Position numbers and translations under genes: made by a program
Notes under the pieces: generated by a model
Database searches by the model: none
Told to the model about the DNA's origin: nothing
Seen by the model: the letters and a program-made list of their open reading frames with translations, nothing else
Source: Parcubacteria group bacterium
GTDB taxonomy: Bacteria; Patescibacteriota; Minisyncoccia; Phycocordibacterales; Phycocordibacteraceae
Assembly: GCA_028286505.1 (NCBI GenBank)
Contig: JAQBRK010000021.1
Coordinates: 1-28,880 of the forward strand
DNA length: 28,880 bases
Direction: 5' to 3'
Part shown: positions 7,641 through 14,280 of the stretch, piece by piece
How the letters are laid out: each line of letters begins with the position of its first letter
Numbering within the stretch: position 1 is the first letter of the stretch

Positions 7641-7798
7641 AGTCACTTACTTTACCATTCAGCCGCACCGAGCAAAACCGATATTAAAATGTTTTTCAGC
7701 AAGGCGCGGGCAGATGAGGAGAGAAGGTGTACTAGAAGTACAGTGCAGCGACGAATCGGGACCCGCAACGACGCGGAAAGACATTTTTATGAGGTTTA

Positions 7799-8716
7799 CT
7801 AAAGCCACTTCTTGAAGCGGAATATAATAAAGCACAAGAGACTGCACATAAGGCCAATGCCGAGGACTATCCAAAATTCGTTTTCGTTTCCCGAGAAGGG
7901 AAGATTAATGACGTTCATACCGAAAAGAGCGGCAACCAGCGTGAACGGAGAAACCAGGAAGGTCACCGAGGTGAGGCGCTTCATGACTTCGTTCTGGGAA
8001 GCGGAAAGAAGGGAATCGTTCGTGGCGCGCAGTTCGGTTGCGGCAGCGCGATACGAGCGCACTAAGTCTGCGACGTGGTCACGTTCGCCTTCGATGTGAG
8101 CACCATGCTCGGCGAACTTCGGTCCGAAGAACGCGGGTGTCGAAAGCCCTTTCAAAAACAGCGTGAGAGGTTCCTCATGACGAGCGAGCGTGGTTTGGAA
8201 ACGAAGCAGCACGCGACCGATATCCGAGATGGAATGAACGGTAGTGCGCTCCTTGCCGGAGAACATGTCGTTCTCGATGCGGTCGAGCGTGCGTGCTGCG
8301 CGTTCCATCTCTTCGCGTATCGCTCCGTAGAGGCGCCTGAGGAGGCGTTCAAGCAAATCGTCGGCGCGTGTAGCGGCATGAGGCAGACCAAGCAGCTCCT
8401 CGGCCTCAAAAACGCGGTGCAAATTATGGAGCGAGTCTATGACTTCATAGCGCGCGGTAATGATGAAATTCTTTCCGACGATAAAGTCGACTTCTTGATT
8501 GCGCGTGCCGGTGTTCGGGTCCGAGGTAGGAAAATGAAGGATCAAATAGTGATACTTCGGAAAGGAAATAGCGATGGGGTAGTGGGTCGGTGCGATTATC
8601 TCTTCTTCGATGCGCTCGTCAATTTTGAATTCGCGCATGACCGCATCGAGCTCTTCGTGCGAAGGACTTTCAAGATCCACCCAGGTGACCTTTCCGCGTT
8701 TATGTCGAGTGACCAT
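7799..8716 (-). CDS. corA: CorA-family divalent metal ion transporter
   Basis: A 305-residue CorA-type channel. The N-terminal cytoplasmic alpha/beta domain (about 1-170) leads into the long stalk helix (about 180-245), then TM1 (about 248-268) ending in the selectivity motif GMN at 266-268 in ALFGMNV, a short loop, and TM2 (281-300) followed by the basic tail FRFKKWL. It is a homopentamer that takes up Mg2+, Co2+ or Ni2+. The periplasmic loop lacks the usual MPE motif, as in many divergent members. Minus-strand TATACT (8725-8730) lies 8 bases before the ATG. It is divergent from the S41 protease gene. Confidence 0.94.
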   Translation of the reverse strand: MVTRHKRGKVTWVDLESPSHEELDAVMREFKIDERIEEEIIAPTHYPIAISFPKYHYLILHFPTSDPNTGTRNQEVDFIVGKNFIITARYEVIDSLHNLHRVFEAEELLGLPHAATRADDLLERLLRRLYGAIREEMERAARTLDRIENDMFSGKERTTVHSISDIGRVLLRFQTTLARHEEPLTLFLKGLSTPAFFGPKFAEHGAHIEGERDHVADLVRSYRAAATELRATNDSLLSASQNEVMKRLTSVTFLVSPFTLVAALFGMNVINLPFSGNENEFWIVLGIGLMCSLLCFIIFRFKKWL

Positions 8717-8724
8717 TTATTTAC

Positions 8725-8730
8725 AGTATA
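8725..8730 (-). promoter_or_regulatory. -10 element of corA
   Basis: Minus strand TATACT, 8 bases from the ATG. TTGTCA lies 19 bases upstream, a slightly long spacer. No Shine-Dalgarno sequence, so probably leaderless. Confidence 0.5.
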
Positions 8731-8780
8731 CAAATGAAACGCACGTTCGTGACAACGCTTCGCGCACGAACAGGGGATAG

Positions 8781-8883
8781 ATCCCTTACCACTTTCGGCA
8801 TCTCTCATGCGGCATGATGCTCTCGCGTACACCGCTACACACTCGCACATAGAAATTGTCTAAGCAGAAAAGTGGTAAGGGAT
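8781..8883. repeat. 15-base perfect inverted repeat beside the S41 protease promoter
   Basis: ATCCCTTACCACTTT at 8781-8795 and its exact reverse complement at 8869-8883, 73 bases apart. The right arm ends at the TG of the extended -10 of the protease gene. The predicted start sites of both divergent genes lie outside the repeat, so it would act as DNA, not RNA. Confidence 0.85.
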
Positions 8884-8891
8884 GATATAGT
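8883..8891 (+). promoter_or_regulatory. Extended -10 promoter of the S41 protease gene
   Basis: TG (8883-8884), one base, then TATAGT (8886-8891), 6 bases from the ATG. No -35 match at the right spacing, as expected for extended -10 promoters. The transcript would be leaderless. Confidence 0.65.
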
Positions 8892-8897
8892 GGCCGC

Positions 8898-10178
8898 ATG
8901 GATGAAGACCAGGATGTCGTTCCGCAGACGGAACGTCCGGCACGGAGATCATACGGATACACGATGAAGCTTGGCATCGCGTTCGCCGTCGTGCTCGCCG
9001 TCGGATTCGTAGGAGGCGTCTCGGTTTCCGCTTCGGGTAATTCGCATATTCTTGCGAACGTTCCTCTTCTGGGTGACGGTCTCGATACGTCGGCATCTCC
9101 TGACGCGAATCTTTCCGACTTCTGGAAAGTTTGGAATGTTCTCAACTCTCGCTACGTACAAACCCATGCCTCGACGACGATACCGGACGCCAAGGGCAAG
9201 ATTTGGGGAGCGATAGAGGGACTCACCGCCGCATACGGAGATCCGTACACCGTATTTTTCCCACCCACCGAAGCAAAAGCCTTCCAGGAAGACATCACCG
9301 GTAACTTCGGCGGTATAGGAGCTGAGATTGGAAAGAGCAAAGACAACATTCTTGTGGTCATCGCACCTCTTAAGGGTACGCCTTCAGAAAAGGCCGGCAT
9401 GCGCGCAGGCGACCTCATCATTGCCATCGACGGAAAATCAACTGAAGGACTTTCTACCGACGAAGCGGTCACCAAGATACGCGGACCAAAGGGCACCGAC
9501 GTCGCGTTCACGCTCGTACGCGAAGGAAAGCAGCTTGAACTCAAAGTAACGCGCGACACCATTCAGGTGCCAACTATCGATAACTCGTATGACCCGAAGA
9601 CCGGTGTGTATTACATCGCGCTGTATCAGTTCACGGAATCCTCCGGCGCTCAGTTCGGAAAAGCTTTCAAAGCCTTCCAAGACTCAGGTTCGAAGAAACT
9701 CATTATCGATCTACGCGGAGACCCGGGCGGATACCTTGATCAAGCTACGTTTATAGCCGGATACTTCCTCCCGAAGGGCGCTACGGTGGTGACCGAAGAT
9801 TACAAGGGAAAGAAAGATAATCTCATTCACCGCAGTCCGGGGCAGGGAGGCCTACCTTCCGGAACGCAGATAGCGGTGATCATGGACCAGGGTTCAGCTT
9901 CTGCATCCGAAATCCTCGCCGGAGCTTTGCAGGATTCGAAGGCCGCTACGCTCATCGGTACGCGCTCGTTCGGTAAGGGTTCGGTGCAGGAACTCGTGGA
10001 TGTCGATGGCGGGTCGCTCAAGATAACGATAGCGCGCTGGCTCACGCCATCCGGTCGTTCGATTTCCGACGGGGGTCTCACTCCTGATATAAAGGTTGAT
10101 CGCACGCAGGCCGACTACACGGCAGGGAAGGATCCTCAGAAGGATCGCGCTGTTGAATTCCTGACGACAGGCAAATAA
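8898..10178 (+). CDS. C-terminal processing protease, S41 family (CtpA/Prc-like)
   Basis: A 426-residue secreted or membrane-anchored serine protease. Residues 24-46 form a signal anchor; about 72-125 is the N-terminal helical region; the PDZ domain is about 130-218 with the carboxylate-binding loop near GGIGAEIG; the S41 domain is about 225-420. The catalytic Ser lies in QGSASASEI (331-339) and the Lys is K360 in SFGKGSVQ. Such proteases trim extracytoplasmic proteins or regulate wall hydrolases, which fits the many wall-active proteins in the right part of the window. It is transcribed divergently from corA. Confidence 0.95.
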   Translation: MDEDQDVVPQTERPARRSYGYTMKLGIAFAVVLAVGFVGGVSVSASGNSHILANVPLLGDGLDTSASPDANLSDFWKVWNVLNSRYVQTHASTTIPDAKGKIWGAIEGLTAAYGDPYTVFFPPTEAKAFQEDITGNFGGIGAEIGKSKDNILVVIAPLKGTPSEKAGMRAGDLIIAIDGKSTEGLSTDEAVTKIRGPKGTDVAFTLVREGKQLELKVTRDTIQVPTIDNSYDPKTGVYYIALYQFTESSGAQFGKAFKAFQDSGSKKLIIDLRGDPGGYLDQATFIAGYFLPKGATVVTEDYKGKKDNLIHRSPGQGGLPSGTQIAVIMDQGSASASEILAGALQDSKAATLIGTRSFGKGSVQELVDVDGGSLKITIARWLTPSGRSISDGGLTPDIKVDRTQADYTAGKDPQKDRAVEFLTTGK

Positions 10179-10206
10179 AAAACGCCCGCGGATCACTCCG
10201 CGGGCG
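10177..10206 (-). terminator. Rho-independent terminator of the 10220-11005 gene
   Basis: CGCCCGCGG (10183-10191) and CCGCGGGCG (10198-10206) with a 6-base loop. On the minus strand the stem is followed by TTTTTTATTT. The plus-strand protease gene ends just before it but has no U-tract on its own side. Confidence 0.85.
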
Positions 10207-10219
10207 CAAGGTATTCAGT

Positions 10220-11005
10220 TTATTCTTTATTTTTCATTGCGTCGGCTATTCCGGCGGCGATTCCAATGGCCAAGGAATGCTCGACGGTGAGTTTGTCGAG
10301 CGTGGCGATGTGGTCACGCAGGAACCACTGCGCGATGCCATTTGACTTCACGGAGTTTGCCCATGTGGCCAGAGCACCAACCGCTTTACTGCTCTTCCAT
10401 GCGGCACCGATGGCGTCGGCCAGTTCTGATCTCAGACCATCCATGGCGATTCCTTGGTTGCCGAGGCGGGAGTCGGCGTGCGCCAATAGCTCCTTGAGCT
10501 CGCTGTAATGAAACTCAAACTCCCGGTGCCGTTTGACATGGCGAGCATTCCGGTCCAGGTCGGCGAAGGTTGCAACCCCGGCCAGGAAACGGATCATGAC
10601 CATCGGGTCGACGAGGAAATAGTTGAACGTAGCGCCGTCGGGCCGGTTGGTGATGTAGATGCGATTGCGGTACTGCACCATGTAGCCGAAATTTCCCTTG
10701 AACATGGACTCGGAAAACGGATAGATCGGCTTCGTTAGTCCGTAATCCACGACTAGTTTCCCTTTCGTCCAGTAATACTGATACAGGATGAAATAGTTCC
10801 CGCCGTATATATCGCCGCTGTGTCGGTCGGGCTTATTGCTGAAGATGAGGACCCCTTTAGTGCCGGGCTCCGGCTGGAAGGTGAAAGTTCTGTAGTCCAT
10901 CCCGATGGGCGGGAAAGTTCCTTTGTCGGAGGTGCAGCCGACATAGCGGTCAGAACTCCCGCTCACTTCGATTGTAGCGATTCCACTCTCGATCTTGATA
11001 GCCAT
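10220..11005 (-). CDS. Unrecognised 261-residue protein
   Basis: The frame extends to 11095, but the ATG at 11005 (MAIKIESGIATIEVSGSSD) follows AGGAG with 6 bases spacing and is the clear start. Residues 1-140 look like beta-rich sequence with many Tyr, Phe and Gly (GGNYFILYQYYWTKGKL), with no signal peptide. The C-terminal 100 residues are helical and include a charged segment RNARHVKRHREFEFHY and a hydrophobic end. I recognise no family. It is a monocistronic unit with its own promoter, a leader of about 95 bases and a strong terminator. It could be a phage-type or accessory protein, which is only inference from this organisation. Confidence 0.75.
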   Translation of the reverse strand: MAIKIESGIATIEVSGSSDRYVGCTSDKGTFPPIGMDYRTFTFQPEPGTKGVLIFSNKPDRHSGDIYGGNYFILYQYYWTKGKLVVDYGLTKPIYPFSESMFKGNFGYMVQYRNRIYITNRPDGATFNYFLVDPMVMIRFLAGVATFADLDRNARHVKRHREFEFHYSELKELLAHADSRLGNQGIAMDGLRSELADAIGAAWKSSKAVGALATWANSVKSNGIAQWFLRDHIATLDKLTVEHSLAIGIAAGIADAMKNKE

Positions 11006-11107
11006 AGTTTCTCCTGACATCGTCAGTAACGGGATGGCCGGCATCGCCGGGTCCCTTGGCTGATTGTTTCCCCAACAGCCCAATGGAGGGAACATCGTTC
11101 CGTCGGG

Positions 11108-11135
11108 ACTGTATCATTTAAATATAGAAAGTCAA
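11108..11135 (-). promoter_or_regulatory. Promoter of the 10220-11005 gene
   Basis: Minus strand TTGACT (11130-11135), 16-base spacer, TGA then TACAGT (11108-11113). The leader is about 95 bases and contains inverted segments such as GGAACGATGTTCC. Confidence 0.7.
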
Positions 11136-11157
11136 TTTAGTCGTGGTTGCAATAGGA

Positions 11158-11185
11158 AAGGGCGGCATCATGAGATGCCGCCCTT
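11158..11185 (-). terminator. Rho-independent terminator of the 11207-11608 gene
   Basis: AAGGGCGGCAT (11158-11168), 6-base loop, ATGCCGCCCTT (11175-11185), then TTCCTATT on the minus strand. It is nearly identical to the terminator at 11696-11723. Confidence 0.85.
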
Positions 11186-11206
11186 CTTCGTGTGCCTCGG
11201 GTGAGA

Positions 11207-11608
11207 CTAGTTGGTGGCCGGTGTCGCAGTTTGCGCCTCGACGACCGGTTTCGATTCGGTTTGCGTGAACTTGCAGAGGAACTGCGAGTCAGTGCAGTAC
11301 TCCGGGAGGCCGACGGGTTCAGTCTTGTCTTGCGCATAGATGTGACGGTTCATAACCCGAAAGGTTTGCCCGTCGAAACGCTGGACGCCGTCGAGGGCCA
11401 TGTTTTTGACCTCGATAGTGCCCTCGCAGCTCTTGTCGGCGCCACAGGCCGCGGCGATGAAGCCGATGGAACGAGCCTCTTTGACCGCTTGGATTTTCTC
11501 GTCGTCCTTCTGTTGGTCGACATGCATGCTGGTCATGATGCTGCTTGCGGTTGCGCTGAGTGCAATGGCGGCAATCAAGCCGACAATGGCAGTTTTGTTA
11601 CCGATCAT
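11207..11608 (-). CDS. Exported or membrane-anchored Cys-containing protein, paralogue of the next gene
   Basis: A 133-residue protein from the ATG at 11608, chosen because GGAGAG precedes it by 8 bases (an upstream ATG at 11638 lacks this). Residues 6-26 form a signal peptide or anchor (TAIVGLIAAIALSATASSIM), followed by a charged stretch and a domain with ACG-x(4)-CEG, GVQ, LPEYCT and LCKFT. The same pattern of four Cys and the GVQ, DG, LPE and FT positions recurs in the product of 11759-12157, so the two are diverged paralogues. The Cys could form two disulfides outside the membrane. The family is unknown to me. Its own promoter, leader and terminator make a complete unit. Confidence 0.75.
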   Translation of the reverse strand: MIGNKTAIVGLIAAIALSATASSIMTSMHVDQQKDDEKIQAVKEARSIGFIAAACGADKSCEGTIEVKNMALDGVQRFDGQTFRVMNRHIYAQDKTEPVGLPEYCTDSQFLCKFTQTESKPVVEAQTATPATN

Positions 11609-11650
11609 ATCTTTTCTCTCCGGTGGTAGGAACTTCAAACTTCATTTACT

Positions 11651-11679
11651 ATAATAGCACTTAATTCATATAAAGTCAA
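11651..11679 (-). promoter_or_regulatory. Promoter of the 11207-11608 gene
   Basis: Minus strand TTGACT (11674-11679), 17-base spacer, TATTAT (11651-11656). It is almost the same as the promoter at 12201-12229, sharing TTGACTTTATA and GTGCTATTATAG. Confidence 0.8.
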
Positions 11680-11695
11680 GTGTATAGAAATAGGA

Positions 11696-11723
11696 AAGGG
11701 CGGCATCAAGAGATGCCGCCCTT
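11696..11723 (-). terminator. Rho-independent terminator of the 11759-12157 gene
   Basis: AAGGGCGGCAT (11696-11706), 6-base loop, ATGCCGCCCTT (11713-11723), then TTCCTATTT on the minus strand. It is a copy of the terminator at 11158-11185, with identity extending about 20 bases on its right side. Confidence 0.85.
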
Positions 11724-11758
11724 CTTCTAGCACCTCGGATGAGGTTAGTGGGGTCGGG

Positions 11759-12157
11759 TTAGAGCGTGACCTTCTGCGTGCGCCGCGTGAAGGTGCATTC
11801 ATAGCCCATGCGGTCGGCCGAACGGTCGCCGCTTGCGTAGACGCCCGTACATTCTTCAGGCAGGTTGTCCACGTCGAAGTGCTCTCCGTCGCGATCAGCC
11901 GAGAGATGGCGACCGTCCAGGTGGTAGGTTTCCTGGACGCCTCCGAGTTTGCCGATGATCTGCACCTCTCCCTTGCAGGGAGCGAACAGATAGGACCCAC
12001 AGGCGCCGTTGATGTAGGCGTTGTTCACGTCGACCAGGTGGTCGAAGGCGACCTTCCGCGCCAGGTTCTGGTCATCCAGCTTCTGCTGCTGTTGGCCATA
12101 GAAAAAGGCGCCGGTGCTGAACAGGACGACGAGCACGAGGGTCGGTACGAACTTCAT
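11759..12157 (-). CDS. Exported or membrane-anchored Cys-containing protein, paralogue of the preceding unit
   Basis: A 132-residue protein from the ATG at 12157 (GGAG 8 bases upstream; the frame extends to 12247 but runs through the promoter). Residues 3-20 are a hydrophobic signal or anchor (FVPTLVLVVLFSTGAFFYG), followed by a Gln/Asp-rich helix and a domain with GACG-x(6)-CKG, GVQ, a DG, LPEECT and ECTFT. These positions match the neighbouring protein, indicating an old tandem duplication that kept the promoter and terminator nearly identical while the protein diverged. Function unknown; a secreted disulfide-bonded domain is the simplest reading. Confidence 0.75.
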   Translation of the reverse strand: MKFVPTLVLVVLFSTGAFFYGQQQQKLDDQNLARKVAFDHLVDVNNAYINGACGSYLFAPCKGEVQIIGKLGGVQETYHLDGRHLSADRDGEHFDVDNLPEECTGVYASGDRSADRMGYECTFTRRTQKVTL

Positions 12158-12200
12158 GGGATAGCTCCATAGCTTGAGGGAACGTCGAACTTCATTTGCT

Positions 12201-12229
12201 ATAATAGCACCAAACTCGTATAAAGTCAA
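12201..12229 (-). promoter_or_regulatory. Promoter of the 11759-12157 gene
   Basis: Minus strand TTGACT (12224-12229), 17-base spacer, TATTAT (12201-12206). It lies back-to-back with the rplI promoter. Confidence 0.8.
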
Positions 12230-12239
12230 GTTTCCAAAG

Positions 12240-12268
12240 TTGCGCAAACAGGCCTTAAAAGCTAGGAT
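12240..12268 (+). promoter_or_regulatory. Promoter of rplI
   Basis: TTGCGC (12240-12245), 17-base spacer, TAGGAT (12263-12268), 9 bases before the ATG. GAGG lies between the -10 box and the start, so a very short leader with a Shine-Dalgarno sequence is also possible. Confidence 0.5.
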
Positions 12269-12277
12269 AGAGGAACT

Positions 12278-12703
12278 ATGAAAGTCGTATTACTTAAAGA
12301 CGTGCGCGATATGGGCCGCGCCCATTCGGTGCTTGAGGTTTCTGACGGACACGCCCTGAACTTCCTTATTCCTCGCAAGCTCGCTGTTCCGGCAACCCCG
12401 CAGGCCCAGAAGAATGCTGAAGGCATGCAGAAGCAGTTCACGGAGCGCCGCGGACTCGACGCTAAGCTCGTTGAGGCTCGTCTCGCCGTTCTTGCCGAAG
12501 AGAAGGTAACTATTATCAAGAAGGCGAACGAACAGGGTCATCTCTATGACGGAGTAGGTGCGGACGAAATTGCCGCTGCAGCTCAGCTTCCCGAGGAAGC
12601 CATCAAGCTCGACAAATCAATCAAGGAAGTCGGCGTGCATGAAGTGGCGGTGTCGGTAGGGGAGGCGTTCGGAAAGATCTCGGTTGAAATCGTCGCAGAG
12701 TAG
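12278..12703 (+). CDS. rplI: Ribosomal protein bL9
   Basis: A 141-residue bL9. The N-terminal domain is typical: MKVVLLKDVRDMGRAHSVLEV and GHALNFLIPRKLA (residues 1-40), followed by the long connecting helix (about 41-75) and the C-terminal RNA-binding domain (about 80-141). Usual length is 147-150. Its presence helps to place the organism within the CPR, because bL9 is reported missing from Microgenomates. Confidence 0.96.
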   Translation: MKVVLLKDVRDMGRAHSVLEVSDGHALNFLIPRKLAVPATPQAQKNAEGMQKQFTERRGLDAKLVEARLAVLAEEKVTIIKKANEQGHLYDGVGADEIAAAAQLPEEAIKLDKSIKEVGVHEVAVSVGEAFGKISVEIVAE

Positions 12704-12704
12704 T

Positions 12705-12861
12705 TTCGCTCACCGCTTTTAATTTGCGGGCACGCGTCGTCTCGTCCTGCGACTCGCCGCGCTCGCTCTCGCCGCAGCAAATTTGCTCGCAGCCGCCGAC
12801 GGCTCGCAAATTACCATGCTGCTGCAGCTCCGAGAGTCCCGCAAATCAAAAGGGTTCGCTC
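12705..12861. repeat. MITE-like inverted-repeat element between rplI and rpmA
   Basis: Fifteen-base terminal inverted repeats at 12716-12730 and 12838-12852 match at 14 of 15 positions (CTTTTaATTTGCGGG against CTTTTgATTTGCGGG). Inside, a second stem pairs AATTTGC (12779-12785) with GCAAATT (12806-12812) around a GCCG/CGGC stem. TTCGCTC occurs as a direct repeat just outside both ends (12705-12711 and 12855-12861). The interior is GC-rich and has no credible gene. It starts right after the bL9 stop codon. Confidence 0.65.
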
Positions 12862-12867
12862 CATTCA

Positions 12868-12901
12868 AAAAGAAAAACCACCTCGAGGTGGTTTTTCTTT
12901 T
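12868..12901. terminator. Two-way terminator between rplI and rpmA
   Basis: A perfect 34-base palindrome centred at 12884/12885: CCACCTCGAGGTGG flanked by A-rich and T-rich arms. It gives a U-tract on both strands and serves the convergent genes rplI and rpmA. Confidence 0.92.
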
Positions 12902-12910
12902 GTTAGAACT

Positions 12911-13183
12911 TTAAAGCACGTGGACGATCTTCTTGCGGCGGGTATTTCCGTCGAAGTTCGTCTTACGGAACTCCTTGAATGATACCTTTCCGGTGATCAT
13001 GGAGTAGAGCGTGTGGTCCTTTCCGACCTTTACGTTCTTACCTGCTTCCACTTTAGTGCCGCGCTGGCGCATGATTATCATGCCCGGGCGAGCTGCCTGG
13101 CCATCAGAAAGCTTAACCCCGAGGTATTTCGGATTTGAAGTATTTAGGTTTTTTGCTGATCCTCCAGCCTTTGTACTTGCCAT
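12911..13183 (-). CDS. rpmA: Ribosomal protein bL27
   Basis: A 90-residue bL27 starting MASTKAGGSAKN, with the N-terminal arm that reaches the peptidyl transferase centre, then GVKLSDGQAARPGMIIMRQRGTK and a shortened C-terminus. There is no N-terminal extension of the kind removed by Prp protease in Firmicutes. It is separated from rplU. TATAAG lies 8 bases before the ATG, again without a Shine-Dalgarno sequence. Confidence 0.96.
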   Translation of the reverse strand: MASTKAGGSAKNLNTSNPKYLGVKLSDGQAARPGMIIMRQRGTKVEAGKNVKVGKDHTLYSMITGKVSFKEFRKTNFDGNTRRKKIVHVL

Positions 13184-13212
13184 AGTCTATACTTATATTT
13201 ACTTACGTTGAC

Positions 13213-13677
13213 ATGACTATAGCTCAAATGCGGGAACGAAGCAATATGGCCCTCGCAGGGGTCCCTAAAGACCTTCTTTTGGTCCTCATCGTCCTTTTGG
13301 CGTCCTCTGCCTCCTTCGGGCTTGGTATGCTCGCCGATAGGGAGATGCAGGCAGGGAAGGGGACGGGCAAGAACGACGGGTTCTGGATAGAGGACGTTTC
13401 CACCACTTCGGCAGCGATGCTTCCGGCCGCGGCTGCTGCGGCGAGCGTACCCAAGGCTGAAGCGAAGGCTCCCGCCGGTATTCCCGTGGTTCCTGCGGGT
13501 ACCGTCGTGACGCCCAAGGAAGGGAAGTACGTCGCCTCAAAAACGGGGAAGAAGTATTACCTCCCGAGCTGTAGCGGCGCTAACCGCATAAAGGAAGCTA
13601 ATAGGGTCTGGTTTGCCACTCTTGAAGCTGCTCAGGCGGCGGGCCTTACACCGGCAGCTAACTGCCCAGGACTATGA
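13213..13677 (+). CDS. Membrane-anchored protein with Ada-type metal-binding domain
   Basis: A 154-residue protein. Residues 20-40 (DLLLVLIVLLASSASFGLGM) form one membrane helix. Residues 65-100 are a low-complexity Ala/Pro linker. Residues 105-154 match the Ada metal-binding knuckle seen in many CPR proteins: YVASKTGKKYYLPSC, ANRIKEANRVWF, A-x-AAGLTPAANC. Only two of the four Ada zinc cysteines are kept, so metal binding is uncertain. It could be an envelope-bound DNA- or metal-binding protein. The stop overlaps the start of the exonuclease gene (ATGA), indicating translational coupling. Confidence 0.75.
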   Translation: MTIAQMRERSNMALAGVPKDLLLVLIVLLASSASFGLGMLADREMQAGKGTGKNDGFWIEDVSTTSAAMLPAAAAAASVPKAEAKAPAGIPVVPAGTVVTPKEGKYVASKTGKKYYLPSCSGANRIKEANRVWFATLEAAQAAGLTPAANCPGL

Positions 13678-14264
13678 TTGTTCTTGATGTCGAATCGACT
13701 GGTCTCGACCCCCTTACCGGTTCCATACTTTCTCTTGGAGCGCTTGACCTTGATGAGCCAACCAACCAGTTCTATGACGAATGCCGCATCTGGGAAGGTG
13801 CTGATGTGGCGGACGAAGCGCTCGCGATAAACGGCTTCACGCGGGAGGAGATTCAGGACCCCGTAAAGAAGACGGAAGCCGAACTCATTGCGGCATTCGT
13901 CGCTTGGGCGACCGATAGGCCTAAGAACCGTATCCTTGCCGCACAGAATGTATCGTTCGACCTCGAATACGTGCAGGCGGCTTGCAGGCGCGCCGGTATC
14001 GAGTGTCCGTTTGGTAAGCGCACCATCGATACGCACACGCTCGTGTGGCTGCACATGACCGAGCGCGGCATCACGCCACCGCTCAATCATAATTTCCATT
14101 CGGCCATCAATCTCGACGGAGCTTTGCAGTACTGCGGTATTCCGGCTGAACCTAAACCCCACAACGCCCTCACGGGAGCGTTCTGTCACGCGGAAGTCAT
14201 TGCGCGCGTAGCGTATAATAAAAAACTACTGCCCGAGTTCGGCTCGTTTGAAATACCTTTTTGA
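13674..14264 (+). CDS. DEDD-superfamily 3'-5' exonuclease-like protein (DnaQ fold)
   Basis: A 196-residue RNase H-fold exonuclease. Motif I is VLDVESTGL (D5, E7), motif II QNVSFDLEYV (D96), and a conserved TIDT follows at 118-121. Motif III is expected as H-x(4)-D near the C-terminus; the His is present (H163 in PHNALTG), but the position of the last Asp is Gly168. A missing final metal ligand could mean low activity or a subfamily variant. It overlaps the previous gene by 4 bases and may act in repair or nucleotide turnover. Replicative proofreading is possible but not shown. Confidence 0.85.
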   Translation: MIVLDVESTGLDPLTGSILSLGALDLDEPTNQFYDECRIWEGADVADEALAINGFTREEIQDPVKKTEAELIAAFVAWATDRPKNRILAAQNVSFDLEYVQAACRRAGIECPFGKRTIDTHTLVWLHMTERGITPPLNHNFHSAINLDGALQYCGIPAEPKPHNALTGAFCHAEVIARVAYNKKLLPEFGSFEIPF

Positions 14265-14280
14265 TACACAAACATACACC

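Noticed and set aside
7659..7874. Minus-strand frame of 71 codons between corA and cysS
   Set aside because: It starts inside corA, has no start signal and is not protein-like in its second half.
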